From 66-474 sp051954935 (GTDB taxonomy: Bacteria > Pseudomonadota > Gammaproteobacteria > Xanthomonadales > Rhodanobacteraceae): a stretch of DNA of 57,880 bases. This document shows, in pieces, positions 1 to 7,348 of this stretch. The translations under genes were made by a program, and so were the position numbers. The notes beneath the pieces are model-generated. The model did not search any database and had not been told where the DNA came from. It saw nothing but the letters and a program-made list of their open reading frames with translations. The DNA is taken from assembly GCA_051954935.1 (NCBI GenBank), contig JBQCHG010000012.1, positions 1 through 57,880 on the forward strand, read 5' to 3'. Position 1 is the stretch's first letter. Each line of letters opens with the position of its first letter.

Positions 1-968
1 TGCGGGGCGAGAGCTACGAGGCGATCGCCCGCACCGGCGGGGGCATCCTTTCCACCGTGCGCGCCACGCGCGCGGCATCGGAAGACGAGTTGCTCGAACA
101 ATCGCTGCCCCGCGCGCGCGGCCTCGTGGCGGATGGCGCCACGACCATCGAGATCAAGTCCGGTTACGGGCTGGATCTCGAAACCGAGCTGAAGATGCTG
201 AGGGTCGCGCGACGGATCGGCACGGAGCTGGGCATCACCGTGCGCACCACCCTGCTCGGCCTGCACGCGCTGCCGGGGGAATACAAGGAGCGCCGCGCCG
301 ACTACGTGGACATGGTGTGCGACGATTGGCTGCCCGCCGCGAAGCGCGCGGGCCTGGCCGACGCGGTGGACGCGTTCTGCGAGAACATCGCTTTCACCCC
401 TGACGAAGTGCGCCGCGTGTTCGAACGCGCGCGCGAGCTGGGATTGCCGGTGAAACTGCACGCAGACCAACTGTCCGGTCTCGGCGGCGGCGAACTTGCG
501 GCCGAGCACCGGGCGCTGTCGGCCGACCACCTGGAATGCGCGAGCGAGTCGTGCATCGCCGCGATGTCGCGGGCGGGTACCGTCGCGGTACTTCTGCCCG
601 GCAGCTTCTACGCGCTGCGCGAAACCCGCATACCTCCGGTGGCTGCAATGCGCGAGCACGGCGTGGCGATGGCCGTCGCGACCGATCTCAACCCCGGCAC
701 CTCGCCGCTGCGCTCGCTGCGATTGGCGATTTCGATGGCGTGCACGCTGTTCCAGCTCACGCCGGAAGAAGCTCTGCGCGGCGCGACCGTGAATGCAGCG
801 CGCGCGCTGGGCCTGTCCGATCGCGGACGCCTCGCCGCCGGACAGCGTGCCGATCTTGCGATCTGGGACATCCGCGAACCGGCGGAACTTGCCTACTGGA
901 TCGGCGGAGTGCTGACGAAACGCGTGTTCGCCGACGGGTGCGAACTGCGCGACGGGGGTGTTTTCTGA
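1..968 (+). CDS. hutI: Imidazolonepropionase, 5'-truncated by window edge
   Basis: Hydrolyses 4-imidazolone-5-propionate to N-formimino-L-glutamate, the third step of histidine degradation in the cytoplasm. The frame is open from position 3 with no start, so the gene begins outside the window. About 322 of the usual ~400 residues are present; the N-terminal part with the first HxH metal site is missing. Visible amidohydrolase motifs are GLHALPGEY, KLHADQLSG (metal His), the ADHLE segment and ATDLNPGTSP (metal/catalytic Asp). The C-terminal ALGLSDRGRLAAGQRADLAIW is the usual end of the family. A GTG at 57 could be read as a start, but the upstream codons match HutI (RGESYEAIARTGGGILSTV), so it is internal. 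No other hut gene follows downstream. Confidence 0.96.
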   Translation, partial: RGESYEAIARTGGGILSTVRATRAASEDELLEQSLPRARGLVADGATTIEIKSGYGLDLETELKMLRVARRIGTELGITVRTTLLGLHALPGEYKERRADYVDMVCDDWLPAAKRAGLADAVDAFCENIAFTPDEVRRVFERARELGLPVKLHADQLSGLGGGELAAEHRALSADHLECASESCIAAMSRAGTVAVLLPGSFYALRETRIPPVAAMREHGVAMAVATDLNPGTSPLRSLRLAISMACTLFQLTPEEALRGATVNAARALGLSDRGRLAAGQRADLAIWDIREPAELAYWIGGVLTKRVFADGCELRDGGVF

Positions 969-1024
969 CCGCGAGAACCGGCTCGACACACAAATCCACG
1001 TTCTCGCATCGCGTTCGCGTGAAA

Positions 1025-1040
1025 GTCACAGACTGTGAAC
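1025..1040. promoter_or_regulatory. Palindrome 1 upstream of the spore-coat-U gene
   Basis: GTCACAGACTGTGAAC contains the dyad TCACA-gac-TGTGA. It is one of three short dyads in the 245-bp gap between hutI and the fimbrial-like gene. A regulator site is inferred from symmetry and repetition only. The half-sites are in the opposite order to a CRP/Clp box (TGTGA-N6-TCACA). Confidence 0.35.
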
Positions 1041-1092
1041 GCCAACCAGCTCACACTTCGTTCAAATAGACGTCCAAACGCATGCGCGTTTT

Positions 1093-1109
1093 CGTGAACT
1101 GCGTTCACG
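1093..1109. promoter_or_regulatory. Palindrome 2 upstream of the spore-coat-U gene
   Basis: A perfect 7-3-7 dyad, CGTGAAC-tgc-GTTCACG. Its centre is 21 bp, two helical turns, from the centre of the next palindrome, which suits cooperative binding by a dimeric regulator. The function is inferred. Confidence 0.35.
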
Positions 1110-1114
1110 CGACC

Positions 1115-1129
1115 GTCACAGAGTGTGAC
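1115..1129. promoter_or_regulatory. Palindrome 3 upstream of the spore-coat-U gene
   Basis: A perfect dyad, GTCACA-gag-TGTGAC. It shares the GTCACA/TGTGA arms with palindrome 1 and lies about 85 bp upstream of the start codon. It is probably an operator for the gene at 1214; the regulator is unknown. Confidence 0.4.
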
Positions 1130-1213
1130 CGCAAAACGAGGTGAGCACTGCGTCTCGTTCGCTCACCTGCGCAGGAACGAGTATGCCGCCGGGGGATACA
1201 CCGGGTGGCCGAA

Positions 1214-1708
1214 ATGAACACACTCCTGAAAACGATTACTGCCGTCGCGTTTTGCGCAACCATGGCGCTTGCGCCGGCCGCTGTTGCCGACGAAACCGGC
1301 AGCCAACTGCACGTGTCGGTGACGATCGTCGCTTCCTGCCGCTTCACCGTGGACGACGCCACTCTGTCGTTCGGCAACGTGGCGCAGGACGCCGGCAGCG
1401 CCACCGCGCAAACCAATCTGGGCGTGCGCTGTTCCGCGAACCAGCCCTATGCGATCAGCTTCGACTACGGCCAGCACGCCGAAGGCGACCAGCGCCGCAT
1501 GAGCGATGGCAGCAACGGCGTCGCCTACCAGTTGTATGCGGATGCGAGCTATCGCAAGCCGGTGGGTCCGCAGGGCTCCGCTGGCGAAATGCGCGGCGTG
1601 GGCAACGGAAACGAACAGATCGTTCCGGTGTACGGCAAGCTCGAACTTACCGACGGCACGCCGCCGGGCGTCTACAACGACACGGTCAGAATGACGGTGA
1701 CCTGGTAA
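1214..1708 (+). CDS. Spore coat U domain (archaic fimbrial subunit-like) exported protein
   Basis: The 164-residue protein has a Sec signal peptide (MNTLLKTITAVAFCATMALAPAAVA, cleavage about AVA-DE) followed by one SCPU-type beta domain. The domain shows two cysteines (ASCRF and VRCSAN, a likely disulfide), a GNV strand, and the C-terminal GVYNDTVRMTVTW. That ending is typical of SCPU and CsuA/B-like subunits, where the last strand takes part in donor-strand exchange. Family members form chaperone-usher fibres or surface coats. No usher or chaperone gene lies beside it, which is unusual. The ATG at 1214 is preferred over a GTG at 1205 because it starts directly with the signal peptide. A strong terminator follows. 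Confidence 0.85.
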   Translation: MNTLLKTITAVAFCATMALAPAAVADETGSQLHVSVTIVASCRFTVDDATLSFGNVAQDAGSATAQTNLGVRCSANQPYAISFDYGQHAEGDQRRMSDGSNGVAYQLYADASYRKPVGPQGSAGEMRGVGNGNEQIVPVYGKLELTDGTPPGVYNDTVRMTVTW

Positions 1709-1719
1709 TCCTCAGACCG

Positions 1720-1758
1720 CCCAACAAAAAGCCCCGCGATGCGGGGCTTTTTGTTGGG
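1720..1758. terminator. Bidirectional intrinsic terminator
   Basis: A perfect 18-bp inverted repeat with core GCCCCGC-gat-GCGGGGC, flanked by an A5 run on the left and a T5 run on the right. It can terminate both the fimbrial-like gene on the plus strand and the THX gene on the minus strand. Confidence 0.93.
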
Positions 1759-1771
1759 CCGGAAAGCAGGC

Positions 1772-1951
1772 TCAACCGGCCGATTTTTTCGCCGCTGCCT
1801 TCTTGACCGGAGCCTTCTTGACTGCCGGACGCGCCGCCGGCTTGGCGGCCTTCTTCACCGCCGACTTCGATTTCGCCGAATGCGGACGCGCGTTGCCATG
1901 GCTGCCCGCGTAAATCTTGCCCTTGCGTGTTCTCTTGTCGCCCTTGCCCAT
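1772..1951 (-). CDS. 30S ribosomal protein THX family, with Lys/Ala/Pro-rich tail
   Basis: A 59-residue, very basic protein. The N-terminus MGKGDKRTRKGKIYAGSHG matches the THX (bTHX) pattern, a small peptide bound in the head of the small ribosomal subunit in Thermus. Proteobacterial homologues are annotated as THX-like. After about residue 28 the protein becomes a low-complexity KKA/KPA tail that resembles a histone H1-like sequence. The ORF is open another 25 codons upstream with a Cys/His-rich peptide; this extension is rejected because the family starts at MGKGD. Terminated by the shared hairpin at 1720-1758. Confidence 0.8.
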   Translation of the reverse strand: MGKGDKRTRKGKIYAGSHGNARPHSAKSKSAVKKAAKPAARPAVKKAPVKKAAAKKSAG

Positions 1952-2022
1952 TGTTCCGGTTCCGCAGTTGTGGTGCGCGGCATGGTAGCAGCCCGGCGCG
2001 CATGCGCAAGCATGGCGCCGCC

Positions 2023-4386
2023 TCAATCGCGGCCTTCGACCGGCGCAACCTGGTCGATCGCACGCAGGTAATCGGATGCCCTGCCGGTGAAGAAGAAGCA
2101 GAGGTCATGCATGCCGGATTGCGCGGCAAGTTCTGCATGCAACGAGTCCGGCCTGCCGCGCGGCACGCCGGCCATCGGCACCGAAGCCAGCAGCGGGCCA
2201 TCGCAGGTGTCGCGGTGGATCTCCAGTTCGCCGCCGGACGTGCGCGCCGGATAAACCACCACGTTTGCCGCATCGTGCCAGAGCTGGAAGTTGTTCGGCA
2301 CGGTGCCGACGCGCACATCGATCCCGGTGATGCCTGTCATGTCGAGCGATGGATAGATCCAGCATGGATCCATGATGTCGATGTCGTAGCGGGTGCCCGC
2401 CTCGCCCGCGCCATCTTCCAGCCGCAGCGGCAGTGCGCCCTTGCAGGACTTCAGTTCATCGCTGCTACGGCGCAACAACGATTGCGGATCGAGCTTGCGC
2501 GAGCGCACGGCGGCGAGTGCAGTGCCGCCCGAAAAAGCGTTGGCCCGGATCGTCACCGGCATCGCCACCGCAAGCGATGTCCCGTACACGGGCGAACCCG
2601 GAGTCGGCTCGCTGCCATCCAGCGTGTAACGGATCGTGCCGAAGCCGGTCTGGTTCGACAGCGTGACCTGCGCCGTGTTCGCAGCGCTGCCGGGATGTGC
2701 CTCGATCTTTACCGCGAAGGCATCGTCGGCGTAGTCCACACCGAGCGCGCGATAGCGCGCCAGCTGCGCCGGCATGCGCTGGAGAAACCGCTGCCAGTCC
2801 TGTGCTCCGGCCGGCGACCACAGCATCTCGGCCAGTGCCGCGATGCGCGGAAACGCCGCGTGCTCCACCCGAGCCGGGGTCGTCAGGTATTCGCTCCACA
2901 GGTTTGCCTGCGCGCCGAGCACGTGCTGCGCCTCTTGCGCGTCCAGTTCCTTCGGCACCGGTTCGAAGTCGTACACGTCCTTCAGCGAGATCACGTCCGG
3001 ACGACCCGTCGGCTCGTCCGGAAGATCGCTTTGCAGGTGATCGAAATACAGCGTCGGCGAGGGCGACATCACCGTGTCATGGCCGAGCTTCGCTGCCTCG
3101 ATCGCACCCTGCGTGCCGCGCCAGGACATCACGATCGCATTTGCGGGCACGCCGCCCTGCAGGATCTCGTCCCAGCCGACCAGCCTGCGCCCCTTTGCCT
3201 GGATGTGCTGCCCGATCCGTGCGATGAACCACCCCTGCAGCGCATCCTCGTTCTTGATGCCGAGCGCGCGCATGCGGCGCTGGATCTTCTTCGACGCCTG
3301 CCACTGGTCCTTGACCGCTTCGTCGCCGCCGACGTGGATGTACGGCCCGGGGAACAGCGCCATGGTTTCGTCCAGGACGTTTTCGAGGAAATCGAACGTG
3401 CCGTCGTCGATGTTGTAGAGGAACGTATGCACGCCCCAGTCGTGCGAAACAGGCGGGCGCTTGCCGATCACGCCTAACTTCGGATATGACGCGATCGCCG
3501 CCTGCGCATGCCCCGGCATCTCGATTTCCGGCACCACGGTGATGTGGCGCGCGGCGGCGTAGGCGACGACCTCACGGATTTCATCGGGCGTGTAATAGCC
3601 GCCGTACTTGCCGTCCTGGTTCGCCAGTGCAACGTCCGGCCCGGCCGGCTTGCGCCACGAGCCGATCTTCGTCAGTTCGGGATAGCGCGCGATCGCGATG
3701 CGCCAGCCCTGGTCGTCGGTCAAATGCCACTGGAAAGTGTTGAGCTTGTGCAGCGCCATTTCATCCAGCAGCTTCTCGATGAAGGCGACCGGCTGGTAAT
3801 GGCGCGCGGAATCGAGCATCAGCCCGCGCCAGCGGAAGCGGGGCCAGTCCTCAATGTGCATGGCGGGAACCTGCACCGGTCCGGCGTAATCCGCCGCGGG
3901 CACGCCAGCCGGCGTCAGCAGTTGCCAGAGCGTGACGCCGCCATAGAACAGGCCCGTGGCAGTTCGCGCGCGTATCTCGATTCCGTCCGGCTCCGAGTCC
4001 AGCACGTAGCCTTCGGGATCGCTGACCGCCGCGTGCGGATCGAGCGCAAACACGATCGCATTGGCGCCGTGCGGTTTGCCTTCGGCAACGATCGAGAGGC
4101 GCAACGGAGTCGTACGCTGCAACGTTTCCACGAAATAACGCGCCGCTGCCGCAGCTTGCGGATCACGCGGAGCCACGACGACCGGCGTGCCCGACGAGAT
4201 CGCAAAAGTCCCGTTGCGGACATTCACACGCGCCGGCATCGGAACCATCGGCAGCGGTGCTGTCCATGTCGATGCGAGCTCCACGGGTTTCGCGACCCTT
4301 TGCGCGCACCCTGCCAGCAGCAATGCCGACACAACCAGCACCACGGCCAGCCATCGCGTCTCCACGGCGGATCGCATCATCATCAC
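2023..4386 (-). CDS. Beta-N-acetylhexosaminidase, GH20, lipoprotein
   Basis: Releases terminal GlcNAc from chitooligosaccharides or glycans, supplying the nag pathway next door. The 787-residue protein has a lipoprotein signal with lipobox LLAGC (Cys27), so it is probably anchored in the outer membrane. A GH20b-like domain (about 45-175) precedes the GH20 TIM barrel (about 180-525). The catalytic pair is Asp355-Glu356 in HVGGDEAVKDQW, and WHLTDDQGWR and PEIEMPGHAQA are also present. A chitobiase C-terminal domain (TLDGSEPTPGSPVYG, about 570-640) and a further beta-rich region of about 130 residues follow. There are four consecutive ATGs; AAGGA precedes the first by about 5 bases. It lies 86 bp behind the TonB receptor gene but after a terminator hairpin, so it may have separate or attenuated transcription. 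Confidence 0.95.
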   Translation of the reverse strand: MMMMRSAVETRWLAVVLVVSALLLAGCAQRVAKPVELASTWTAPLPMVPMPARVNVRNGTFAISSGTPVVVAPRDPQAAAAARYFVETLQRTTPLRLSIVAEGKPHGANAIVFALDPHAAVSDPEGYVLDSEPDGIEIRARTATGLFYGGVTLWQLLTPAGVPAADYAGPVQVPAMHIEDWPRFRWRGLMLDSARHYQPVAFIEKLLDEMALHKLNTFQWHLTDDQGWRIAIARYPELTKIGSWRKPAGPDVALANQDGKYGGYYTPDEIREVVAYAAARHITVVPEIEMPGHAQAAIASYPKLGVIGKRPPVSHDWGVHTFLYNIDDGTFDFLENVLDETMALFPGPYIHVGGDEAVKDQWQASKKIQRRMRALGIKNEDALQGWFIARIGQHIQAKGRRLVGWDEILQGGVPANAIVMSWRGTQGAIEAAKLGHDTVMSPSPTLYFDHLQSDLPDEPTGRPDVISLKDVYDFEPVPKELDAQEAQHVLGAQANLWSEYLTTPARVEHAAFPRIAALAEMLWSPAGAQDWQRFLQRMPAQLARYRALGVDYADDAFAVKIEAHPGSAANTAQVTLSNQTGFGTIRYTLDGSEPTPGSPVYGTSLAVAMPVTIRANAFSGGTALAAVRSRKLDPQSLLRRSSDELKSCKGALPLRLEDGAGEAGTRYDIDIMDPCWIYPSLDMTGITGIDVRVGTVPNNFQLWHDAANVVVYPARTSGGELEIHRDTCDGPLLASVPMAGVPRGRPDSLHAELAAQSGMHDLCFFFTGRASDYLRAIDQVAPVEGRD

Positions 4387-4410
4387 TGTCCTTCTTCGAC
4401 CATCTCTACA

Positions 4411-4444
4411 AAGAAAACGGGCCCGGAGTGGGGGTCCGGGCCCG
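4411..4444 (-). terminator. Intrinsic terminator after the TonB receptor gene
   Basis: A perfect 10-bp stem CGGGCCCGGA / TCCGGGCCCG with a 7-nt loop, followed on the minus strand by TTTTCTTT. It sits between the receptor stop and the hexosaminidase start and would end or attenuate the nagK-receptor transcript. Confidence 0.8.
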
Positions 4445-4472
4445 AAGCGTTACACACCTGCGGGAGAGACGA

Positions 4473-7235
4473 TCACATCTTGAAATGCAGCGTGGCGATG
4501 TATTCGCGGCCCTGCTTGTACCTGGCGACCGGCATGTCCTTGGTGCCGAGATAGCCCAGGTAGGTGGAATCGAGCAGGTTCAGCGCATCGAAACCGACCG
4601 ACAAGTGGTCGTTGAATTTCCATGCGGCGGTGAGATCCAGTTCCTTCCACGCATCCACCGTTTCCGAAGGCGCGCCGGCCACGTAACCGCCGGCCAGGTA
4701 ACTGCTCCGCCAACCATACGAGATGCTGGCGCTCAGCGGTCCCTGCTCGTAATACGGGGTGATGTTGTAGGCGTTCTTGGAGTTGTACGGCAGCCGACCG
4801 CCATCGTGCGTGGAAGCGTCCGTGTAGGTGTAGTTGGCGCGGATGCCGAAGCCGGTATCGCCGAACGGCTGCTGGTAGCTCAGCGTGAAGCCCTTGGCGG
4901 TGGCCTTGCCGCCGTTCTGCGGACGGCTGACCGAGTAATCGCAGAAGCCCTGGTTGTCGCAGTTGCCGCCGTTCAATTGCGCGTACTGGCCGGGGTTGCT
5001 GGTGAACAGCGAGTTGAACAGCCGCTCTGTGCCCACGCCCTGCACGATGTAGTTCTGGATGTCCTTGTAGAACACCGACGCGGCGAACAGCGCTTCCGGC
5101 GCGAAGTAGTATTCGGCCGAGAGGTTGAAGTTGTTGGACTTGTACGGATCAAGGTGCGCATTGCCGCCGGTGCCAGTCAACACGGAGTCGTTGGTGAAGG
5201 TGTATTCGGCTTCCTGGTTGTACGGCGCGAAGGCGATCGCCTTGTAGGCCGCCCCGCGCAGGATGAAGTCCGGCGTGATGTTCCAGGCGACGTTGACCGA
5301 AGGCAGCACGTTGTTGTGCGAGCTGCTCACGGCCTTGTAGCTGCCGTCTGGCGGCGGCAACGTGTTTTCCTGATCGGCACTGACCTGGTAGGCGTAACTG
5401 GTCAGCCCGCTGCGCACGAAGCGCAGGCCGACGTTTCCGCGCACCGTTTCATTGCCGAAATCCAGTTGCGCGTAGCCGGCCTTGCTCGACTGGTCGATGT
5501 TGTACGTGCCGGTATACACGTAGGGTGCATACAGGAACTGCGGTGCGGTCACGTTGGGACTGCCGAGCACCCAGTCCTTCACCGCGTCGCCGCTGGACGG
5601 CTGCACGTGATGCGCGGCATCGCTCCAGAAGCCCAGGTCGCTGATGTCGGTGAGTCCGCCGGCGCCGACCTGCGCCAGCGTGCCGACGGTCACGCCACCC
5701 GACCATACCAGCAGGTTCTGGCCTTCATGGTGATCGGCCCAGCGCACGCCCAGCTGCAGGTCATTCAGGAAGCCGTCGAAGTCCAGCTTGAAGTCCGCCT
5801 GCGCGTAGTTGTCGCGCGCGCGATCGGGCCACTCGCCGTAGTTGCCCATCCAGCCCGCACCCGCCCAGTTGGCCGGATTACCGGCAGCGGTCGGATCATC
5901 GAACTTGAAGCCCTTGCTGATATCCCAGGTGTAGCCGCCGAAATACACCGGCTCGATGAAGGCCTGCGTGCTGGGCGTGCGCGAGGTGCTGACGCCGGCC
6001 TGCCCGCTCAACTGCCACTTGTCGCCGCGCAAGGTGCCGTGCAGGTCGGCGCCCTTGGTGGTGACCACCGAATGGCGGACCTGGTTGTCGAACACCGTGC
6101 CGCCCGCGCCCGGGCAGGTCGCATCGGTGGACGGATCGCAGTTGTGGCCGCTCGTGATCACGCCGCCCGGACCTTCGGTCAGGCTGGTGATTCCGGCCAC
6201 CGTGCTGGTGAGCCACATCGGGAACGCGTACATCGACTGGTTCCAGTTCGACAGGTCGTCACGGATGTACATCAGCCCCAGTCCCACTTCGAAGTTGTCG
6301 CTGGGCTTGAACTGGATGTTCGAGGTGACGCTGTTGCGCTTCTCGGTCTGCTGGAAATAGGCGACGTTGATCTCGTTGGGCATCATGTCGGTGCCCTTGA
6401 TCGAGCCACCCGCAACCTGCGCCGCGATCGCCGGGTTCGTCGCGGCGATGGCGGAAACCGGCGTGTAGCCGAAGATCTCGAGGCCTTCGCGGTCGGTCGC
6501 CTGCTCGTAATGCTGCGCGGAGACGTCGACGCCGAAGGTCTGGTCCGGATTCTTCCAGCTGTAGAACGCCGAGATGTTCGGCTTCCCGCGGCTGGTCATG
6601 TCGTTGTAGTTGTATCCCACCGATCCACTGAAGGTGTTGGCCGGGATGTCCAGCGGCTGGATCGTGTGCATCAGGATGGTGCCGCCCAGCGAGCCTTCCG
6701 GCAGGCGCGCCTCCGGACTCTTGTAGATCTCCATCGCGCCGAGGATCTCCGCCGGCAGCAGGGAGAAATTGAAGCCGCGGTCCGGATTGTCGCCGTAGCG
6801 CCAGACCGCCTGCGCGACCGGATGACCGTCCAGGAACGTGACGTTCAGGCTCGGGTCCATGCCGTCCACGCTCACGCGCTGGGTCGCGCCGAACTGGCGA
6901 TCCAGCGTCACGCCGGGCATCTGCGCCAGCGCTTCGGCCACGTTGGTCGCCGGCAGCTTGCCGATGTCCTCGGCGGTGACCGCGTCGATGATCGCGTCCG
7001 CGTAACGCTTGGTGACCAGCGAGGCCTTCAGGCTCTCGCGGATGCCGGTGACCTGGATGGCCTCCAGTTCCTGCGGCGTGGTCTGGTCGGTCTTGTTGCT
7101 CTTGCTGGTTTGCGCGTTCTGCTGCGCGGCCGCCGGCTGCTGGTCCGTGCCGCCCTGATCCTGCGCGAAAGCCGTCGCGGTGAAGCACAGCGCGGCGATG
7201 ATGCTGCTTGCGAGAATGGTTCTGCGAAGTTTCAT
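4473..7235 (-). CDS. TonB-dependent outer-membrane receptor for GlcNAc/chitooligosaccharides
   Basis: The 920-residue protein starts with MKLRRTILASSIIAALCFTA, a signal peptide cleaved near AFA-QD. A Gln/Ala/Lys linker and a TonB-box-like LEAIQVTG follow. The plug domain has GKLPATNVAEALAQMPGV, RVSVDGMDPSLNVTFLDGH and SPEARLPEGSLGGTI; a 22-strand barrel ends in HFKM. Receptors with this plug are typical Xanthomonadales carbohydrate transporters. The substrate is inferred from the neighbours: nagK 113 bp upstream and a GH20 enzyme downstream. The start is supported by GAGGGG about 8 bases upstream. The frame stays open upstream across nagK, but that extension is a shadow. Probably controlled by NagR through the operators before nagK. 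Confidence 0.93.
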   Translation of the reverse strand: MKLRRTILASSIIAALCFTATAFAQDQGGTDQQPAAAQQNAQTSKSNKTDQTTPQELEAIQVTGIRESLKASLVTKRYADAIIDAVTAEDIGKLPATNVAEALAQMPGVTLDRQFGATQRVSVDGMDPSLNVTFLDGHPVAQAVWRYGDNPDRGFNFSLLPAEILGAMEIYKSPEARLPEGSLGGTILMHTIQPLDIPANTFSGSVGYNYNDMTSRGKPNISAFYSWKNPDQTFGVDVSAQHYEQATDREGLEIFGYTPVSAIAATNPAIAAQVAGGSIKGTDMMPNEINVAYFQQTEKRNSVTSNIQFKPSDNFEVGLGLMYIRDDLSNWNQSMYAFPMWLTSTVAGITSLTEGPGGVITSGHNCDPSTDATCPGAGGTVFDNQVRHSVVTTKGADLHGTLRGDKWQLSGQAGVSTSRTPSTQAFIEPVYFGGYTWDISKGFKFDDPTAAGNPANWAGAGWMGNYGEWPDRARDNYAQADFKLDFDGFLNDLQLGVRWADHHEGQNLLVWSGGVTVGTLAQVGAGGLTDISDLGFWSDAAHHVQPSSGDAVKDWVLGSPNVTAPQFLYAPYVYTGTYNIDQSSKAGYAQLDFGNETVRGNVGLRFVRSGLTSYAYQVSADQENTLPPPDGSYKAVSSSHNNVLPSVNVAWNITPDFILRGAAYKAIAFAPYNQEAEYTFTNDSVLTGTGGNAHLDPYKSNNFNLSAEYYFAPEALFAASVFYKDIQNYIVQGVGTERLFNSLFTSNPGQYAQLNGGNCDNQGFCDYSVSRPQNGGKATAKGFTLSYQQPFGDTGFGIRANYTYTDASTHDGGRLPYNSKNAYNITPYYEQGPLSASISYGWRSSYLAGGYVAGAPSETVDAWKELDLTAAWKFNDHLSVGFDALNLLDSTYLGYLGTKDMPVARYKQGREYIATLHFKM

Positions 7236-7348
7236 GACTTGCCCCTCACGGATTTGCTGGTCCCGCCGTGGATGTGGACGGCTTGGCGCCGTTGACGTGC
7301 TGCAGTCTTGAATCGTGTCGCTTTGCTTCCGTCTTCGTGTTGCGTGAA

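Noticed and set aside
1025..1129. CRP/Clp binding sites
   Set aside because: The half-sites are in reversed order (TCACA before TGTGA) with a 3-bp spacer, so they do not match TGTGA-N6-TCACA.
4257..7295. A 1012-codon plus-strand ORF opposite the TonB receptor
   Set aside because: Arg/Val/Ala/His-rich translation without domains; the minus strand encodes a clear receptor. Typical antisense open frame in high-GC DNA.
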